The translations under genes were made by a program, and so were the position numbers. A model generated the notes under the pieces. That model was not told the origin of the DNA, searched no databases, and saw only the letters and a list, made by a program, of their open reading frames with translations. This document shows, piece after piece, positions 27,791-37,710 of a DNA stretch of 64,000 nt; positions within the stretch are counted from its first letter, which is position 1; the number at the start of each line of letters is the position of its first letter. Source of the stretch: Bacteroides ovatus (GTDB lineage: Bacteria; Bacteroidota; Bacteroidia; Bacteroidales; Bacteroidaceae); contig NZ_CP012938.1 of NCBI RefSeq assembly GCF_001314995.1, forward strand, positions 5,704,001 through 5,768,000. The letters are read 5' to 3'.

Positions 27791-29512
27791 ATGAAACTGA
27801 AAAACATTATCTACGGAATGATGTGTGTAGCCGCACTCGGTTCCTGCTCAGATAAGATGGAATATCATGAGTACAATAATTATGATGAGGATTTTGTGAA
27901 GCTCAACTTCGGTAATGTAGGAGGGCTGATAACAAATATCTATTTGTCCATGGATGTGGACTTTGGAAACTATAGCGGGGCAATTCTTGGTTCTGCTACC
28001 GATGAGTCCGAATATGCTTATTCGGGAAATCAGATTGAAGACTTTTACAATGGTTCTTGGAGTCCGTCGAATGCTAAAAGTAGCATGTGGACGTCCTGTT
28101 ATGAAGGGATAGCCAATTGTAATTTATATCTGGAGAAGTTTACCGGACTGACATTTCCCGAGTTGGCTTTGAACAGTGATTATGCACAACAGATGTTCCG
28201 CTATACCAATTACCAGTATGAGGTACGTTTCCTTCGTGCATATTTCTACTTTAACTTGGTACGGCAATATGGAGATGTGCCGTTTAGCGACCATATATTA
28301 ACAGCCGAAGAATCGAATACGTTATCGCGCAGACCGGCACAGGAGATTTTTGATTATATCATAGCCGAATGTGATGATATTAAAGATAAGATTATCGTCG
28401 ATTACAGTAAACTGGGAGATATGGCATTGCCTAGTAGTCCGGCGGAAACAGGACGTGCCAACCGTAAAACGGTATTGGCCTTGAAAGCTCGTGCAGCATT
28501 GTATGCGGCAAGTCCTTTATTTAATCCGACTGATAATAGAGAACTGTGGTATCGTGCAGCTAAAGCCAATAAGGAAATTTTAGATGACAGTAATGGGTTT
28601 GCTGAAAAGGCAAAACTCTTAGTGGAGGATTATTCATCACTTTGGAGCAAGGACAATTACAATGACGCTACTAATGAATTGATTTTTCTCCGTCGTGCCA
28701 CTACTACCACTAATTCTTTTGAGGGATATAACTTCCCGGTAGGGTTGGAAAATTGTAAAGGTGGAAACTGTCCCACACAGACACTGGTGGATGCGTATGA
28801 GATGAAGGATACAGGGTTGCGTCCGGACGAGTTGGATAACTATGATCCTGCTAATCCTTATTATACCAACCGCGACCCTCGTTTCTATCTGACTATTGCC
28901 AAGAATGGGGACGAAAAGTGGCCTAACTGGAATACTGTTCCTCTGCAAACCTATCAGGGCGGACTAAATGCGGAGCCTTTGAGTGGCGGAACTCCGACTG
29001 GCTATTATCTGAAGAAGTATTGTCAGACGGCAGTAGACTTACGTGCCGGTACAGCTTCAAAGACCTATCATTCATGGATTACATTCCGTTTTGGAGAGTT
29101 CTATTTGAATTATGCGGAAGCTGTATATAAGTATCTGGGTAGTCCGTATGCAACGGATAATGAATTTACAACTTCGGCTGTGGATGCTATCAAAGTAGTT
29201 CGTACGCGTGCCGAGATGCCCGGATTCCCTCAAGGGATGACCAATGATGCTTTCTGGAAGAAATATCAGAATGAACGTATGGTAGAATTGGCCTTTGAAG
29301 GACATCGTTTTTGGGATGTACGTCGTTGGAAGGAGGGTGACAAACATTTCAAGAACATTGTTGAAATGAAGATTACGAAGAATGGGGATGATACTTATAC
29401 GTATGAACGTAAGGTAAAAGAAAGAAGTTGGGATGATAAGATGTATTTCTTCCCGATTCCGCAGAGTGAAAAATCTAAGAATCCTAATTTGGAGCAGAAT
29501 CCGGGGTGGTAA
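27791..29512 (+). CDS. susD: SusD-like surface glycan-binding lipoprotein (pair 3)
   Basis: Lipobox ALGSC (Cys 19) with SDKMEYHEYNNYDED after it. SusD hallmarks: VRFLRAYFYFNLVRQYGDVP, RFGEFYLNYAEAVYKYLG, ERMVELAFEGHRFWDVRRWK and the end YFFPIPQSEKSKNPNLEQNP then GW. Length 573 aa. Followed after 80 nt by the lipoprotein PL11 on the same strand, so import and surface lyase are produced together. Confidence 0.95.
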   Translation: MKLKNIIYGMMCVAALGSCSDKMEYHEYNNYDEDFVKLNFGNVGGLITNIYLSMDVDFGNYSGAILGSATDESEYAYSGNQIEDFYNGSWSPSNAKSSMWTSCYEGIANCNLYLEKFTGLTFPELALNSDYAQQMFRYTNYQYEVRFLRAYFYFNLVRQYGDVPFSDHILTAEESNTLSRRPAQEIFDYIIAECDDIKDKIIVDYSKLGDMALPSSPAETGRANRKTVLALKARAALYAASPLFNPTDNRELWYRAAKANKEILDDSNGFAEKAKLLVEDYSSLWSKDNYNDATNELIFLRRATTTTNSFEGYNFPVGLENCKGGNCPTQTLVDAYEMKDTGLRPDELDNYDPANPYYTNRDPRFYLTIAKNGDEKWPNWNTVPLQTYQGGLNAEPLSGGTPTGYYLKKYCQTAVDLRAGTASKTYHSWITFRFGEFYLNYAEAVYKYLGSPYATDNEFTTSAVDAIKVVRTRAEMPGFPQGMTNDAFWKKYQNERMVELAFEGHRFWDVRRWKEGDKHFKNIVEMKITKNGDDTYTYERKVKERSWDDKMYFFPIPQSEKSKNPNLEQNPGW

Positions 29513-29592
29513 CCCACAACCGGAATGCTGATGAATAGTGATAGGATATTCTTGCATAGAACGGATGTTTATAGAATAAAAAAACGAAAGAA

Positions 29593-31677
29593 ATGAAGAA
29601 ACATTATATAATACTGGGGCTGTTTTGTCTGCTGGCCATAGTTGCCTGCTCGGATAATGACCCCGTCGTTGAAGTGAACAATGGCAATCAGACGGAAGAG
29701 GAGTTGCCGCCTCTGCCTACTGAAGTTATAACGGGTAGCCGTGCAATGTGGGTTAGTTACGACCCGGCACCAAATGTTGACGCCAATAACTCTTCCGGCA
29801 TATCATCCGCATTGATTAGCTGGAGATTACTGAAGACCGATCCGTCTAATGTTGCTTTTGATATTTATAAGTCGGTAGACGGCGAGACGGAAGTGAAATT
29901 GAATGAGAAACCTATTTCGAATACTACTTCTTGGGTGGATGCGGATATTGATGTATCAAAAACGAATGTATACCGGGTCACTCTTGCCAATCAGGCTGAA
30001 ACGCTTTGCGATTATACCTTTACCTCTGAAATGGCAGAAAAGTTTTATCATGAGATTAGATTAAACATGAATGTACCCGATGCGTCGATTACATATTCTC
30101 CTGATGATATTCAGCTAGGTGACTTGGACGGTGACGGTGAATTGGAGATTGTGGTGAAGAGAGAACCGTATGATGGTGCCAACCAGGGGGGATGGAATAA
30201 TGGTTCGACCTTGTTGGAAGCTTATAAGATGGATGGTACTTTTTTGTGGCAAATTGATTTGGGAATCAATATTCGTTCCGGTTCACATTATACTTCATAT
30301 ATTTTATACGATTTTGATGGAGATGGTTTATGTGAAATAGCTTTCCGCTCTTCAGAAGGTACAAAGTTTGGGGATGGTAAGGGCATTACCGATGCTTATG
30401 GTAATGTGAACGATTATCGAATTCGTCAGACTGACGCTGTGGGCTGGTATTCGGGAGCAAGTATTAATACAATTTGCGGTTTGATAATGGAAGGTCCCGA
30501 ATATATCTCTATTTGCCGTGGATATGATGGACGTGAAATTACCCGGGTGGATAATATTCCTCGTGGTGGAAGTGGTTCAAAAGCGTCGCGTGCTAAATAT
30601 TGGAGTGAATATTGGGGAGATGATTACGGAAACCGCATGGACCGTTTCTTTATCGGGGTGGCTTATCTGGATGGTATACCTGACGAAGCGACCGGAGTGA
30701 GAACAAGCAACCCCAGTCTGATCATCAGTAGAGGTATTTATCATAATTGGCAAGTATGGGCACTCGATTTGAAAGGGAATAAACTGGAAACCCGTTGGAA
30801 GTTTGATACAGCCGAACATTCTTCAAAATGGTTGTCCATGTGTTCGCATAGTTTTCGTGTAGCGGACTTGGACGATGATGGAAAAGATGAAATCTTGTAT
30901 GGTTCTGCGGCTATAGATGATGATGGAAGCGAATTGTGGTGTACCGGAAACGGTCATGGTGACTGTTTATGTGTTGGCAAATTTATAAAAGACCGTTCAG
31001 GATTGCAAATTGTTGCTTCATTTGAAGAACCGGGCAATTATAATGGACAAGGACACGGTTATGGATGTCAAGTGATTGATGCAAGAGATGGTGGCTTGAT
31101 TACCGGCCATGGAGCGGGTTCGACTACTGATGTCGGTCGTTGTATTGTGGCAGATATCGATCCGGATAGCCCGAATTTTGAGTACTGGTCTTCTTTGCAG
31201 GAAGGGGTATTCAGTTGTAGTGGCAGTGGATTGGTATCCAGTACATATCCTACAGGTATTGGTGGTGGAGTTTTGTATAATGTAGCCATTTATTGGAGCG
31301 GGCAGCCGACAAGAGAAATGCTGGACCGTGCTTGTGTCGTGAGCTATAAAGAGAACCCTGATGTAAACAAGACGAATAAGACTCGTTTGGTATATTTTGG
31401 AACTTACGGTAGCAATGACGGTAACCATAGCACCAAATACAATCCTTGTTACTATGGTGATTTTCTCGGTGACTATCGTGAAGAAGTAATAATGGGTTCA
31501 AGTGACATGAAATCTATTTATATATTCTCCACGAATCATCCTACCGAATTCCGTCTTCCTCACTTGATGACCGATCATAATTATGATATGTCTCAAGCGA
31601 TGCAGAATATGGGATATAACCAGGGAACTAACTTAGGTTACTATGTAGGTGCTGAAACTTTGAAAAAAGCAGAATAA
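29593..31677 (+). CDS. PL11 rhamnogalacturonan lyase, lipoprotein form (probably surface endo-lyase)
   Basis: Cleaves the rhamnose-galacturonic acid backbone of RG-I by beta-elimination. The signal LFCLLAIVACSDNDP has a lipobox (Cys 19) followed by acidic residues, compatible with export to the cell surface. PL11 is shown by the N-terminal module (VSYDPAPNVDANNSSGISSA, LISWRLLKTDPSNVAFDIYK) and calcium-binding blade motifs LGDLDGDGELEIVVK, YDFDGDGLCEIAFRSSEGT and ADLDDDGKDEILYGSAAIDD, ending HNYDMSQAMQNMGYNQGTNL. It has an extra acidic/Pro-rich linker (about 20-45) and is longer than the second PL11 at 40862-42703. Last gene of the right operon, followed by a terminator. Endo activity is inferred from the location signal. 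Confidence 0.93.
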   Translation: MKKHYIILGLFCLLAIVACSDNDPVVEVNNGNQTEEELPPLPTEVITGSRAMWVSYDPAPNVDANNSSGISSALISWRLLKTDPSNVAFDIYKSVDGETEVKLNEKPISNTTSWVDADIDVSKTNVYRVTLANQAETLCDYTFTSEMAEKFYHEIRLNMNVPDASITYSPDDIQLGDLDGDGELEIVVKREPYDGANQGGWNNGSTLLEAYKMDGTFLWQIDLGINIRSGSHYTSYILYDFDGDGLCEIAFRSSEGTKFGDGKGITDAYGNVNDYRIRQTDAVGWYSGASINTICGLIMEGPEYISICRGYDGREITRVDNIPRGGSGSKASRAKYWSEYWGDDYGNRMDRFFIGVAYLDGIPDEATGVRTSNPSLIISRGIYHNWQVWALDLKGNKLETRWKFDTAEHSSKWLSMCSHSFRVADLDDDGKDEILYGSAAIDDDGSELWCTGNGHGDCLCVGKFIKDRSGLQIVASFEEPGNYNGQGHGYGCQVIDARDGGLITGHGAGSTTDVGRCIVADIDPDSPNFEYWSSLQEGVFSCSGSGLVSSTYPTGIGGGVLYNVAIYWSGQPTREMLDRACVVSYKENPDVNKTNKTRLVYFGTYGSNDGNHSTKYNPCYYGDFLGDYREEVIMGSSDMKSIYIFSTNHPTEFRLPHLMTDHNYDMSQAMQNMGYNQGTNLGYYVGAETLKKAE

Positions 31678-31722
31678 AAAGGTTTTTGAATAAGAAATCT
31701 CTTATTTGATATGAGTTTGTTG

Positions 31723-31763
31723 AAAAAGAACAATCCGGCTAACTGTCGGGTTGTTCTTTTTTT
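31723..31763 (+). terminator. Rho-independent terminator after the PL11 gene
   Basis: AAAAAGAACAA pairs with TTGTTCTTTTT, with a partly paired GC-rich top and a T-run, 46 nt after the PL11 stop. It separates the right SusC operon from the PL26-like gene. Confidence 0.85.
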
Positions 31764-31791
31764 CATAGTTGAACGAATCGCCATATATATG

Positions 31792-31834
31792 GATAATATT
31801 CTATTTCTTAATTGATCGGCTCTCCCTACCTTTG
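31792..31834 (+). promoter_or_regulatory. Promoter with candidate HTCS operator, PL26-like gene
   Basis: Operator-like core GATAATATTCTATTTCT (31792-31808), then TACCTTTG (31827-31834) as -7 box. The reference base of the core (31802) is 24 nt before the -7 box, the same distance as at the promoters near 40.7, 40.8, 48.9 and 51.2 kb. The ATTT of the core falls at the -33 position (spacer 20). Confidence 0.7.
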
Positions 31835-31858
31835 TAAGGTGAGATAGCAAATATACAT

Positions 31859-34800
31859 ATGAAAAAACTCTTTATCCTTTTGTTCCTCTTCATCACTTTA
31901 GGAACAAACGCACAAAACAATAAAGTTTCCGGCCTCAACGCCCGCCAGTTTCATAAATATTGGAAGGTAGAGTCGGAATCTCCGGATTATAAAGTGACAT
32001 TTCAGGGTGATACCGCTGAAATACTATCTCCTAAAGGCCTTACCTTATGGAGGAAAGAAAAGATGAGCGGGCGGGTAACCATTGAATATGATGCGTGTGT
32101 AGTTGTAGAAAAAGAAGGAGACCGTTTGAGTGACCTGAATTGCTTTTGGATGGCTTCGGACCCCAAGCATCCTGATAATATATGGAAACGTGAGAAGTGG
32201 CGTAGCGGAATCTTTCTGAATTGTTATTCTTTGCAACTCTATTACATGGGATATGGTGGAAATTATAACTCTACTACACGCTTCCGTCGTTATGACGGCA
32301 ATGAAGCAGGAATCACAGATCCCAAAGTACGTCCTGCCATATTGAAAGAATATACAGATACCGAACATTTGCTAAAAGCGAATCACTGGTATCACATTAA
32401 GATAACAAATGAAAATAATAGGGTTAGTTATTACATAGACGGCAAGCGACTGGTGGACTTCCGCGATGCCGAACCTCTGACAGAAGGATGGTTCGGCTTT
32501 CGTACCACCTTATCCCGTACCCGCATTACAAACTTCCGCTATGAATGTTTGCCGCCCCAAACGTCTACTGTTCCTTTACATTGGATCGGCAATACTCCTG
32601 AACAAGACAAAGCTGTAAGCTTCGGAGTTCCTTTTGATGAAGGCTACCTATTTCCAGAAACTTCATTGCGGTTAAAAACAGATAGAAATCAAGAGATTCC
32701 GGTAGATACTTGGCCATTGGCTTACTGGCCGGATGGTTCCGTGAAATGGAGCGGAGTTGCCGGAGTCATTCCTGCCGGAACAGAAAGACTGACATTAGAA
32801 AAAGCCCCCCGGAAAGCAAAAACTATCAATAAACAGCCTAATACTTCTATTGCAATCACTGAAACGCCTGAAGATATTCAAATTGAAACAGGGCTAATTT
32901 CCGTATTTATTCCCCGACGCGGAGATTTCCTGATTGATAGCCTATTATATAAGGGAACTAAAGTAGGAGAGAAAGCGCGTCTGATTTGTAATACGCAAAA
33001 CGAGCCGATTCAAGAAAATACATCTCAAATATCTTTTACTCATTACATAGGAGAAATAAAATCAGTAACCATAGAACGTCTGGGCTCTGTACGGGCACTT
33101 GTAAAGTTGGAAGGGATACATCGGAACAGGAATAAGAAGATTGATACGAATCACTCTGAAGGGGAAGGGAACTATGCGAATAACTCTGATATGAACAAAC
33201 GGAATAACCGTGAGTGGCTTCCTTTTGTGGTACGTCTCTACTTTTATGGTGGTAGTGAACAGATCAAAATGGTACATAGCTTCATCTATGACGGAGATCA
33301 GAAGAAAGATTTCATTCGTAGTTTGGGTATCCGTTTCGATGTTCCTATGCGTGAAGCTCTGTATAATCGTCATATTGCTTTTTCGTGTGCAGATGGAGGA
33401 GTGTGGAGCGAGCCGGTACAACCATTGGTAGGGCGTCGCATACTCACTTTAAATAAGACAGATAATAAGAAAAACAGTAATGAAAAGAAAGATGCACAAC
33501 AGATGCCGACTGATGAACCCTCCCTGCAACAGCAGCAAATGGAAGGCAAACGTATTCCGCCTTATGAATCTTTCGATGAAAAGAACCGCTCTCTGCTCGA
33601 TAACTGGGCTTCATGGAATGACTACCGTCTGTCTCAACTCACTGCCGATGCTTTCTCCATTCGTAAACGTGCCAATAACGATAATCCCTGGATAGGAACC
33701 TTTTCCGGCACACGTAGCGATGGATATATTTTTGTCGGAGATATTACCGGAGGATTAGGACTTTGTATGCATGACTTTTGGCAGTCTTATCCCTCTTCTA
33801 TTGAAATTTCAGACGCACGAACCCCGGTAGCTACCCTTACCGCCTGGTTGTGGAGTCCGGAGTCCGAGCCTATGGATTTACGGCATTATGATCGTATAGC
33901 TCATGACCTGAATGCCAGCTATGAAGATGTCCAGGAAGGTATGAGCACGCCATACGGCATTGCCCGTACAACTACGTTGACACTGATCCCACAAAGTGGC
34001 TATGCCGGAAAAAAGGCTTTTGCTGATTATGCCAAACAATTTTCTAGCCCTAGTCTGTTAATGCCAACCCCGAATTATCTTCATGCCCGCCAGGCTTTCG
34101 GGATATGGAGTCTCCCCGACCGTACTACTCCATTCCGTACTCGTGTAGAAGACCGCTTGGATGCTTACATTGACTTCTATCAGAAAGCAATCGAACAAAA
34201 CAAGTGGTACGGTTTCTGGAATTATGGTGATGTGATGCACGCTTATGACCCTGTTCGTCATACCTGGCGTTACGATGTCGGAGGATTTGCCTGGGACAAT
34301 ACGGAACTGGCTTCTAATATGTGGCTATGGTATAATTTCCTCCGTACCGGGCGTATTGATATTTGGCGTATGGCAGAAGCTATGACGCGTCATACAGGCG
34401 AAGTGGATGTCTATCATATCGGTCCCAATGCCGGATTAGGCAGTCGGCATAATGTAAGTCATTGGGGATGCGGAGCTAAAGAAGCGCGAATCAGCCAGGC
34501 CGCCTGGAACCGTTTCTACTATTACCTTACTACAGACGAACGTTGCGGTGATTTAATGACTGAAGTGAAGGATGCCGACCACAAACTCTATGACTTGGAC
34601 CCTATGCGCCTGGCCCAACCTCGCAGTGAATATCCTTGTACCGCTCCCGCCCGTTTGCGTATCGGTCCCGACTGGCTGGCTTATGCCGGTAATTGGATGA
34701 CAGAATGGGAGCGCACAGGTAACACTGCTTATCGTGATAAAATAATAGCAGGAATGAAAAGCATTGCCGTCCTGCCTAACCGCCTCTTTACCGGCCCCAA

Positions 34801-35257
34801 AGCTCTAGGATTTGATCCGTCAACAGGAATCATCACAACCGAATGTGACCCCAAATTGGAAACAACCAACCATTTAATGACGATCATGGGCGGATTTGAG
34901 ATAGCCAATGAAATGATGCGTATGATTGATATACCCGAATGGAAAGACGCCTGGCTTGATCATGCTGCACGTTACAAGAAGAAAGCATGGGAACTTAGCC
35001 ATAGCCGTTTTCGTGTCTCCCGTCTGATGGCTTACGCAGCTTATCACTTGCGCAATACCCAAATGGCTGAAGAAGCCTGGAAAGATTTGTTTACCCGGTT
35101 GGAACATACACCTGCACCGCCTTTCCGCATCACTACCATACTTCCGCCGGAAGTACCGTCTCCATTAGATGAATGTACGAGCATTAGCACGAATGATGCT
35201 GCTCTTTGGAGCTTGGATGCTATTTATATGCAGGAAGTTATTCCGAAGGATGAATAG
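31859..35257 (+). CDS. PL26/YetA-like exo-rhamnogalacturonan lyase family protein with N-terminal LamG-like (DUF6250-type) domain
   Basis: Probably removes unsaturated disaccharides from RG-I fragments in the periplasm. Signal peptide ends about residue 19 (GTNAQ). Residues about 35-235 form a jelly-roll domain (MSGRVTIEYDACVVV; YYIDGKRLVDFRDAEP; GWFGFRTTLSRTRI). From about 245 the protein resembles the PcRGLX/YetA family: VPFDEGYLFPETSLRL, YWPDGSVKWSGVAGVI, then beta domains and a C-terminal alpha-rich toroid (GSRHNVSHWGCGAKEARISQ, TNHLMTIMGGFEIANEM). Its stop overlaps the convergent ATPase gene by 20 nt. It stands alone behind its own promoter. The family assignment rests on remembered motifs; a profile search would settle it. 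Confidence 0.72.
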   Translation: MKKLFILLFLFITLGTNAQNNKVSGLNARQFHKYWKVESESPDYKVTFQGDTAEILSPKGLTLWRKEKMSGRVTIEYDACVVVEKEGDRLSDLNCFWMASDPKHPDNIWKREKWRSGIFLNCYSLQLYYMGYGGNYNSTTRFRRYDGNEAGITDPKVRPAILKEYTDTEHLLKANHWYHIKITNENNRVSYYIDGKRLVDFRDAEPLTEGWFGFRTTLSRTRITNFRYECLPPQTSTVPLHWIGNTPEQDKAVSFGVPFDEGYLFPETSLRLKTDRNQEIPVDTWPLAYWPDGSVKWSGVAGVIPAGTERLTLEKAPRKAKTINKQPNTSIAITETPEDIQIETGLISVFIPRRGDFLIDSLLYKGTKVGEKARLICNTQNEPIQENTSQISFTHYIGEIKSVTIERLGSVRALVKLEGIHRNRNKKIDTNHSEGEGNYANNSDMNKRNNREWLPFVVRLYFYGGSEQIKMVHSFIYDGDQKKDFIRSLGIRFDVPMREALYNRHIAFSCADGGVWSEPVQPLVGRRILTLNKTDNKKNSNEKKDAQQMPTDEPSLQQQQMEGKRIPPYESFDEKNRSLLDNWASWNDYRLSQLTADAFSIRKRANNDNPWIGTFSGTRSDGYIFVGDITGGLGLCMHDFWQSYPSSIEISDARTPVATLTAWLWSPESEPMDLRHYDRIAHDLNASYEDVQEGMSTPYGIARTTTLTLIPQSGYAGKKAFADYAKQFSSPSLLMPTPNYLHARQAFGIWSLPDRTTPFRTRVEDRLDAYIDFYQKAIEQNKWYGFWNYGDVMHAYDPVRHTWRYDVGGFAWDNTELASNMWLWYNFLRTGRIDIWRMAEAMTRHTGEVDVYHIGPNAGLGSRHNVSHWGCGAKEARISQAAWNRFYYYLTTDERCGDLMTEVKDADHKLYDLDPMRLAQPRSEYPCTAPARLRIGPDWLAYAGNWMTEWERTGNTAYRDKIIAGMKSIAVLPNRLFTGPKALGFDPSTGIITTECDPKLETTNHLMTIMGGFEIANEMMRMIDIPEWKDAWLDHAARYKKKAWELSHSRFRVSRLMAYAAYHLRNTQMAEEAWKDLFTRLEHTPAPPFRITTILPPEVPSPLDECTSISTNDAALWSLDAIYMQEVIPKDE

Positions 35258-36998
35258 CAGAAGCATTTATTTCTTCACATTTCACCATATCCCAACCTTG
35301 GAACTGAATTAATAATAGGTGAAGTGTCGTTCCAGTAGCCAGTTTCTGCACAACTTTATCCTTACTGTATCGCAACAGTTGCTGTCTTCCTTCTTCTGCT
35401 TGGGCTTCAAGTTCAGCATTGGTAGCTGTACGTGTAGCGTATTTCAACTCCAGGATATAGCTGTGTTCTATATCGGAATAACGCATTTTGTCCGGCAATA
35501 GGAAGAAGTCACAATAGCCATAGTTCATTTCCAGTTCCGGCTGTACGAGATAATAAGAAGCAATGGCAAGATAGGCTTTTAGGAAACCTTGCAGGTTTCT
35601 TTCCCCTTCTATCGCATCACGTATGGAAGAGTTCTCCCGATAGGCACGGGCGATGGTTTCGAAGAATGGTTGCCAATGACCATCGAAGGCGAAATCATCT
35701 ATCAAGTCTTTCAGATGTGAAAGATTCAGGGTATGGGCCTGTTGATAGTAGTCGCGCAAGAATCCAAGGTACTGCTCGCGCACACAATTGTTAGGTATGC
35801 ACATTTTCAGACGGTCGCCACGGGTGCCGCACATGGTAAGTAAACCATAATAATAGAGCAGGCTTCGGAAGTTCTCTATATCTGCTATCTTTTCTGACGG
35901 GAACGAAGTATGTAAGTCTACCAGTATTTCACCTTTTGCCGCAATTTCTTCGATAGTACTCATGCGGCTTCCCTCATGGGTGTTGTCGTGGTCAATGCGT
36001 GCCAGCATTTTCAGTTTACTGTAATCCGTACGGATATTCTTGTCTACCATATTTTCGGGTGGACGGTGAAAATCAATTTGGTTACGTAAATAGTATAAAG
36101 TCATATCGCAATTAAACACACGGTCGTTGTCCAAAGATGTTCTGGCGAAGCAATAATTGTCATACCACGGTTTCATTTCTGTAATCATCGCTTCTACATC
36201 ACCGACCAGCTTTCCATTTTGTTGGTAATAACGGAGCATTTCACGTACTTCAGTTTCATCAAATCCTATCATGGCATTAAAACGGGAATCAGTCGATATA
36301 TTCCAGTCAATATTATACCCGCTAGATAAATCATCCAGTGTGATAGGGCTGACTCCCATTAGGAAAATTCGGTCAAACATACCTTTGAACTGCTTGAAGT
36401 ATTCACGGTAGAAGCCGCTGGCATGAGTCAGGTCATGGAACATTTTCTGTCCGTGTTCGCTCAATATGACGTTGGTAAAGTTGTCATATTCGTCAATTAT
36501 CAGATAGAGAGGATATCCTTTTTCTTTAGCCTTTACTTCTATATATGATAATTTTGCTTTAGCGCTTTCAATGCTTTCTACTGTTGACTTGAAATCTTCA
36601 TCATAATAAGATGCGTATGCATGGGCAAACTGGTTGATGATGATACTGCAATATTCATTAAAGCTACTCATCAAATCTGCTCCCGGCAGTGAGCAGCCTG
36701 CTTTTGAGAAGTCGAAGAAAAGGACTTGGAAACTGTTATGTTGTTTGGTTGGACGGCTTCCTATCCATAAGTCACCGAAATACTTGTCGAAGTTATCCTT
36801 CTGTATTATGTCGTAATAAGTACGCATCATGCTTAGGAATAAGCTTTTTCCGAAACGTCTCGGACGAATAAGGAAAAGGTAACTGGGCATTTCCTCGATA
36901 AGGGGCAGATACATGGTTTTATCGACGAAATAGAAGTTTTCGTTCCGCATCCGGTTGAAGTCGGATATTCCGTATGGTATTCCTTTCACTTGGCTCAT
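35238..36998 (-). CDS. AAA-ATPase-like protein with C-terminal PD-(D/E)XK nuclease-like domain (DUF1703 type)
   Basis: Member of a large Bacteroides family of unknown role. It starts with GIPYGISDFNRMRNENFYFV and a Walker A-like FLIRPRRFGKSLFLSMM, then YLIIDEYDNFTNVI (Walker B-like) and MGVSPITLDDLSSGYNI, a signature of the AAA-ATPase_like family. The C-terminal part (about 480-560) has YCDFFLLPDKMRYSDIEHSY and ILELKYATR, the Asp and Glu-x-Lys of a PD-(D/E)XK fold. There is no signal peptide, so it is cytoplasmic. A -7 box TAACTTTG lies on the minus strand at 37025-37032. It breaks the pectin gene series and seems a passenger; no link to RG-I is visible. Confidence 0.88.
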   Translation of the reverse strand: MSQVKGIPYGISDFNRMRNENFYFVDKTMYLPLIEEMPSYLFLIRPRRFGKSLFLSMMRTYYDIIQKDNFDKYFGDLWIGSRPTKQHNSFQVLFFDFSKAGCSLPGADLMSSFNEYCSIIINQFAHAYASYYDEDFKSTVESIESAKAKLSYIEVKAKEKGYPLYLIIDEYDNFTNVILSEHGQKMFHDLTHASGFYREYFKQFKGMFDRIFLMGVSPITLDDLSSGYNIDWNISTDSRFNAMIGFDETEVREMLRYYQQNGKLVGDVEAMITEMKPWYDNYCFARTSLDNDRVFNCDMTLYYLRNQIDFHRPPENMVDKNIRTDYSKLKMLARIDHDNTHEGSRMSTIEEIAAKGEILVDLHTSFPSEKIADIENFRSLLYYYGLLTMCGTRGDRLKMCIPNNCVREQYLGFLRDYYQQAHTLNLSHLKDLIDDFAFDGHWQPFFETIARAYRENSSIRDAIEGERNLQGFLKAYLAIASYYLVQPELEMNYGYCDFFLLPDKMRYSDIEHSYILELKYATRTATNAELEAQAEEGRQQLLRYSKDKVVQKLATGTTLHLLLIQFQGWDMVKCEEINASAIHPSE

Positions 36999-37710
36999 AT
37001 TGGCAGGCTTTTAATTTGTACAGGCAAAGTTAATCTATTCCGTGGAATAAATCAATGATTTGCGACTGTATTATGTTGGATACGAACATTCATTTTTCCC
37101 TTGAATGGGGATGAACATATCCTGTCCAGATGTTCTGTTTTTAAGATTATATTAGAAAATAACCGTTGCGAAATTGATGAATCAGAGAAAAAACTGCATA
37201 AATAAGTGCAATAATATGCAGAAATATAGGCGAAAAGTGAATAATATCAGACAGAATATGCGTCTTTTCTAACGGAAAAAGAGTTCGTTAGGTTTAAACC
37301 AACAGGGTGATCCTCACCGATGAACGCTATCTTCCTCACCGATGAACTTGTCCTTCATCGGTGAGGAAGATATAAATGTGCTTTTTTAAGCTAGTTTTTC
37401 TCTGATTTACCTGGACTTTTGAATAAGAAAATAATAACATAATGGAAGATTAATCCCTGAATCGATATCGACTTGCAAGTGTTGTAGGATAAAATAGGTG
37501 TGAAATGCTAGATAAACTCTATAAATGATAAGAATGAGGATTTGCGTGTTGACAAATGTCGGAGCTTTTTTATTCTTCTTCATCTGCTATGCTGTTTTCT
37601 CCATTCTGCACTGCTTAAATATTCCTTTTTTAAGATAGAATATTTAAACAGTCCGGATAGTCTATATTTCCCTTTAGTCCTTTGCTATCTTTACAGGATT
37701 CTCTTTCGTA
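36999..37710. other. 712-bp gene-free region with hairpin repeat
   Basis: Holds the ATPase promoter at its left end and the hairpin repeat at 37311-37372. The remaining 340 nt up to the CE12 stop are AT rich with only short, unsupported reading frames (for example 37542-37760). Confidence 0.7.
37311..37372. repeat. Perfect 19-nt inverted repeat plus an extra direct half-copy
   Basis: TATCTTCCTCACCGATGAA (37328-37346) pairs perfectly with 37354-37372 over a 7-nt loop. A further copy of its core, TCCTCACCGATGAAC, lies at 37311-37325 in the same orientation as the left arm. The layout (two left arms, one right arm) is the same as in the array at 14974-15063, with a different sequence. Confidence 0.8.

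Noticed and set aside
37328-37372. CRISPR-like repeat
   Set aside because: Only one inverted pair with one extra half-copy; no regular spacers and no cas genes.
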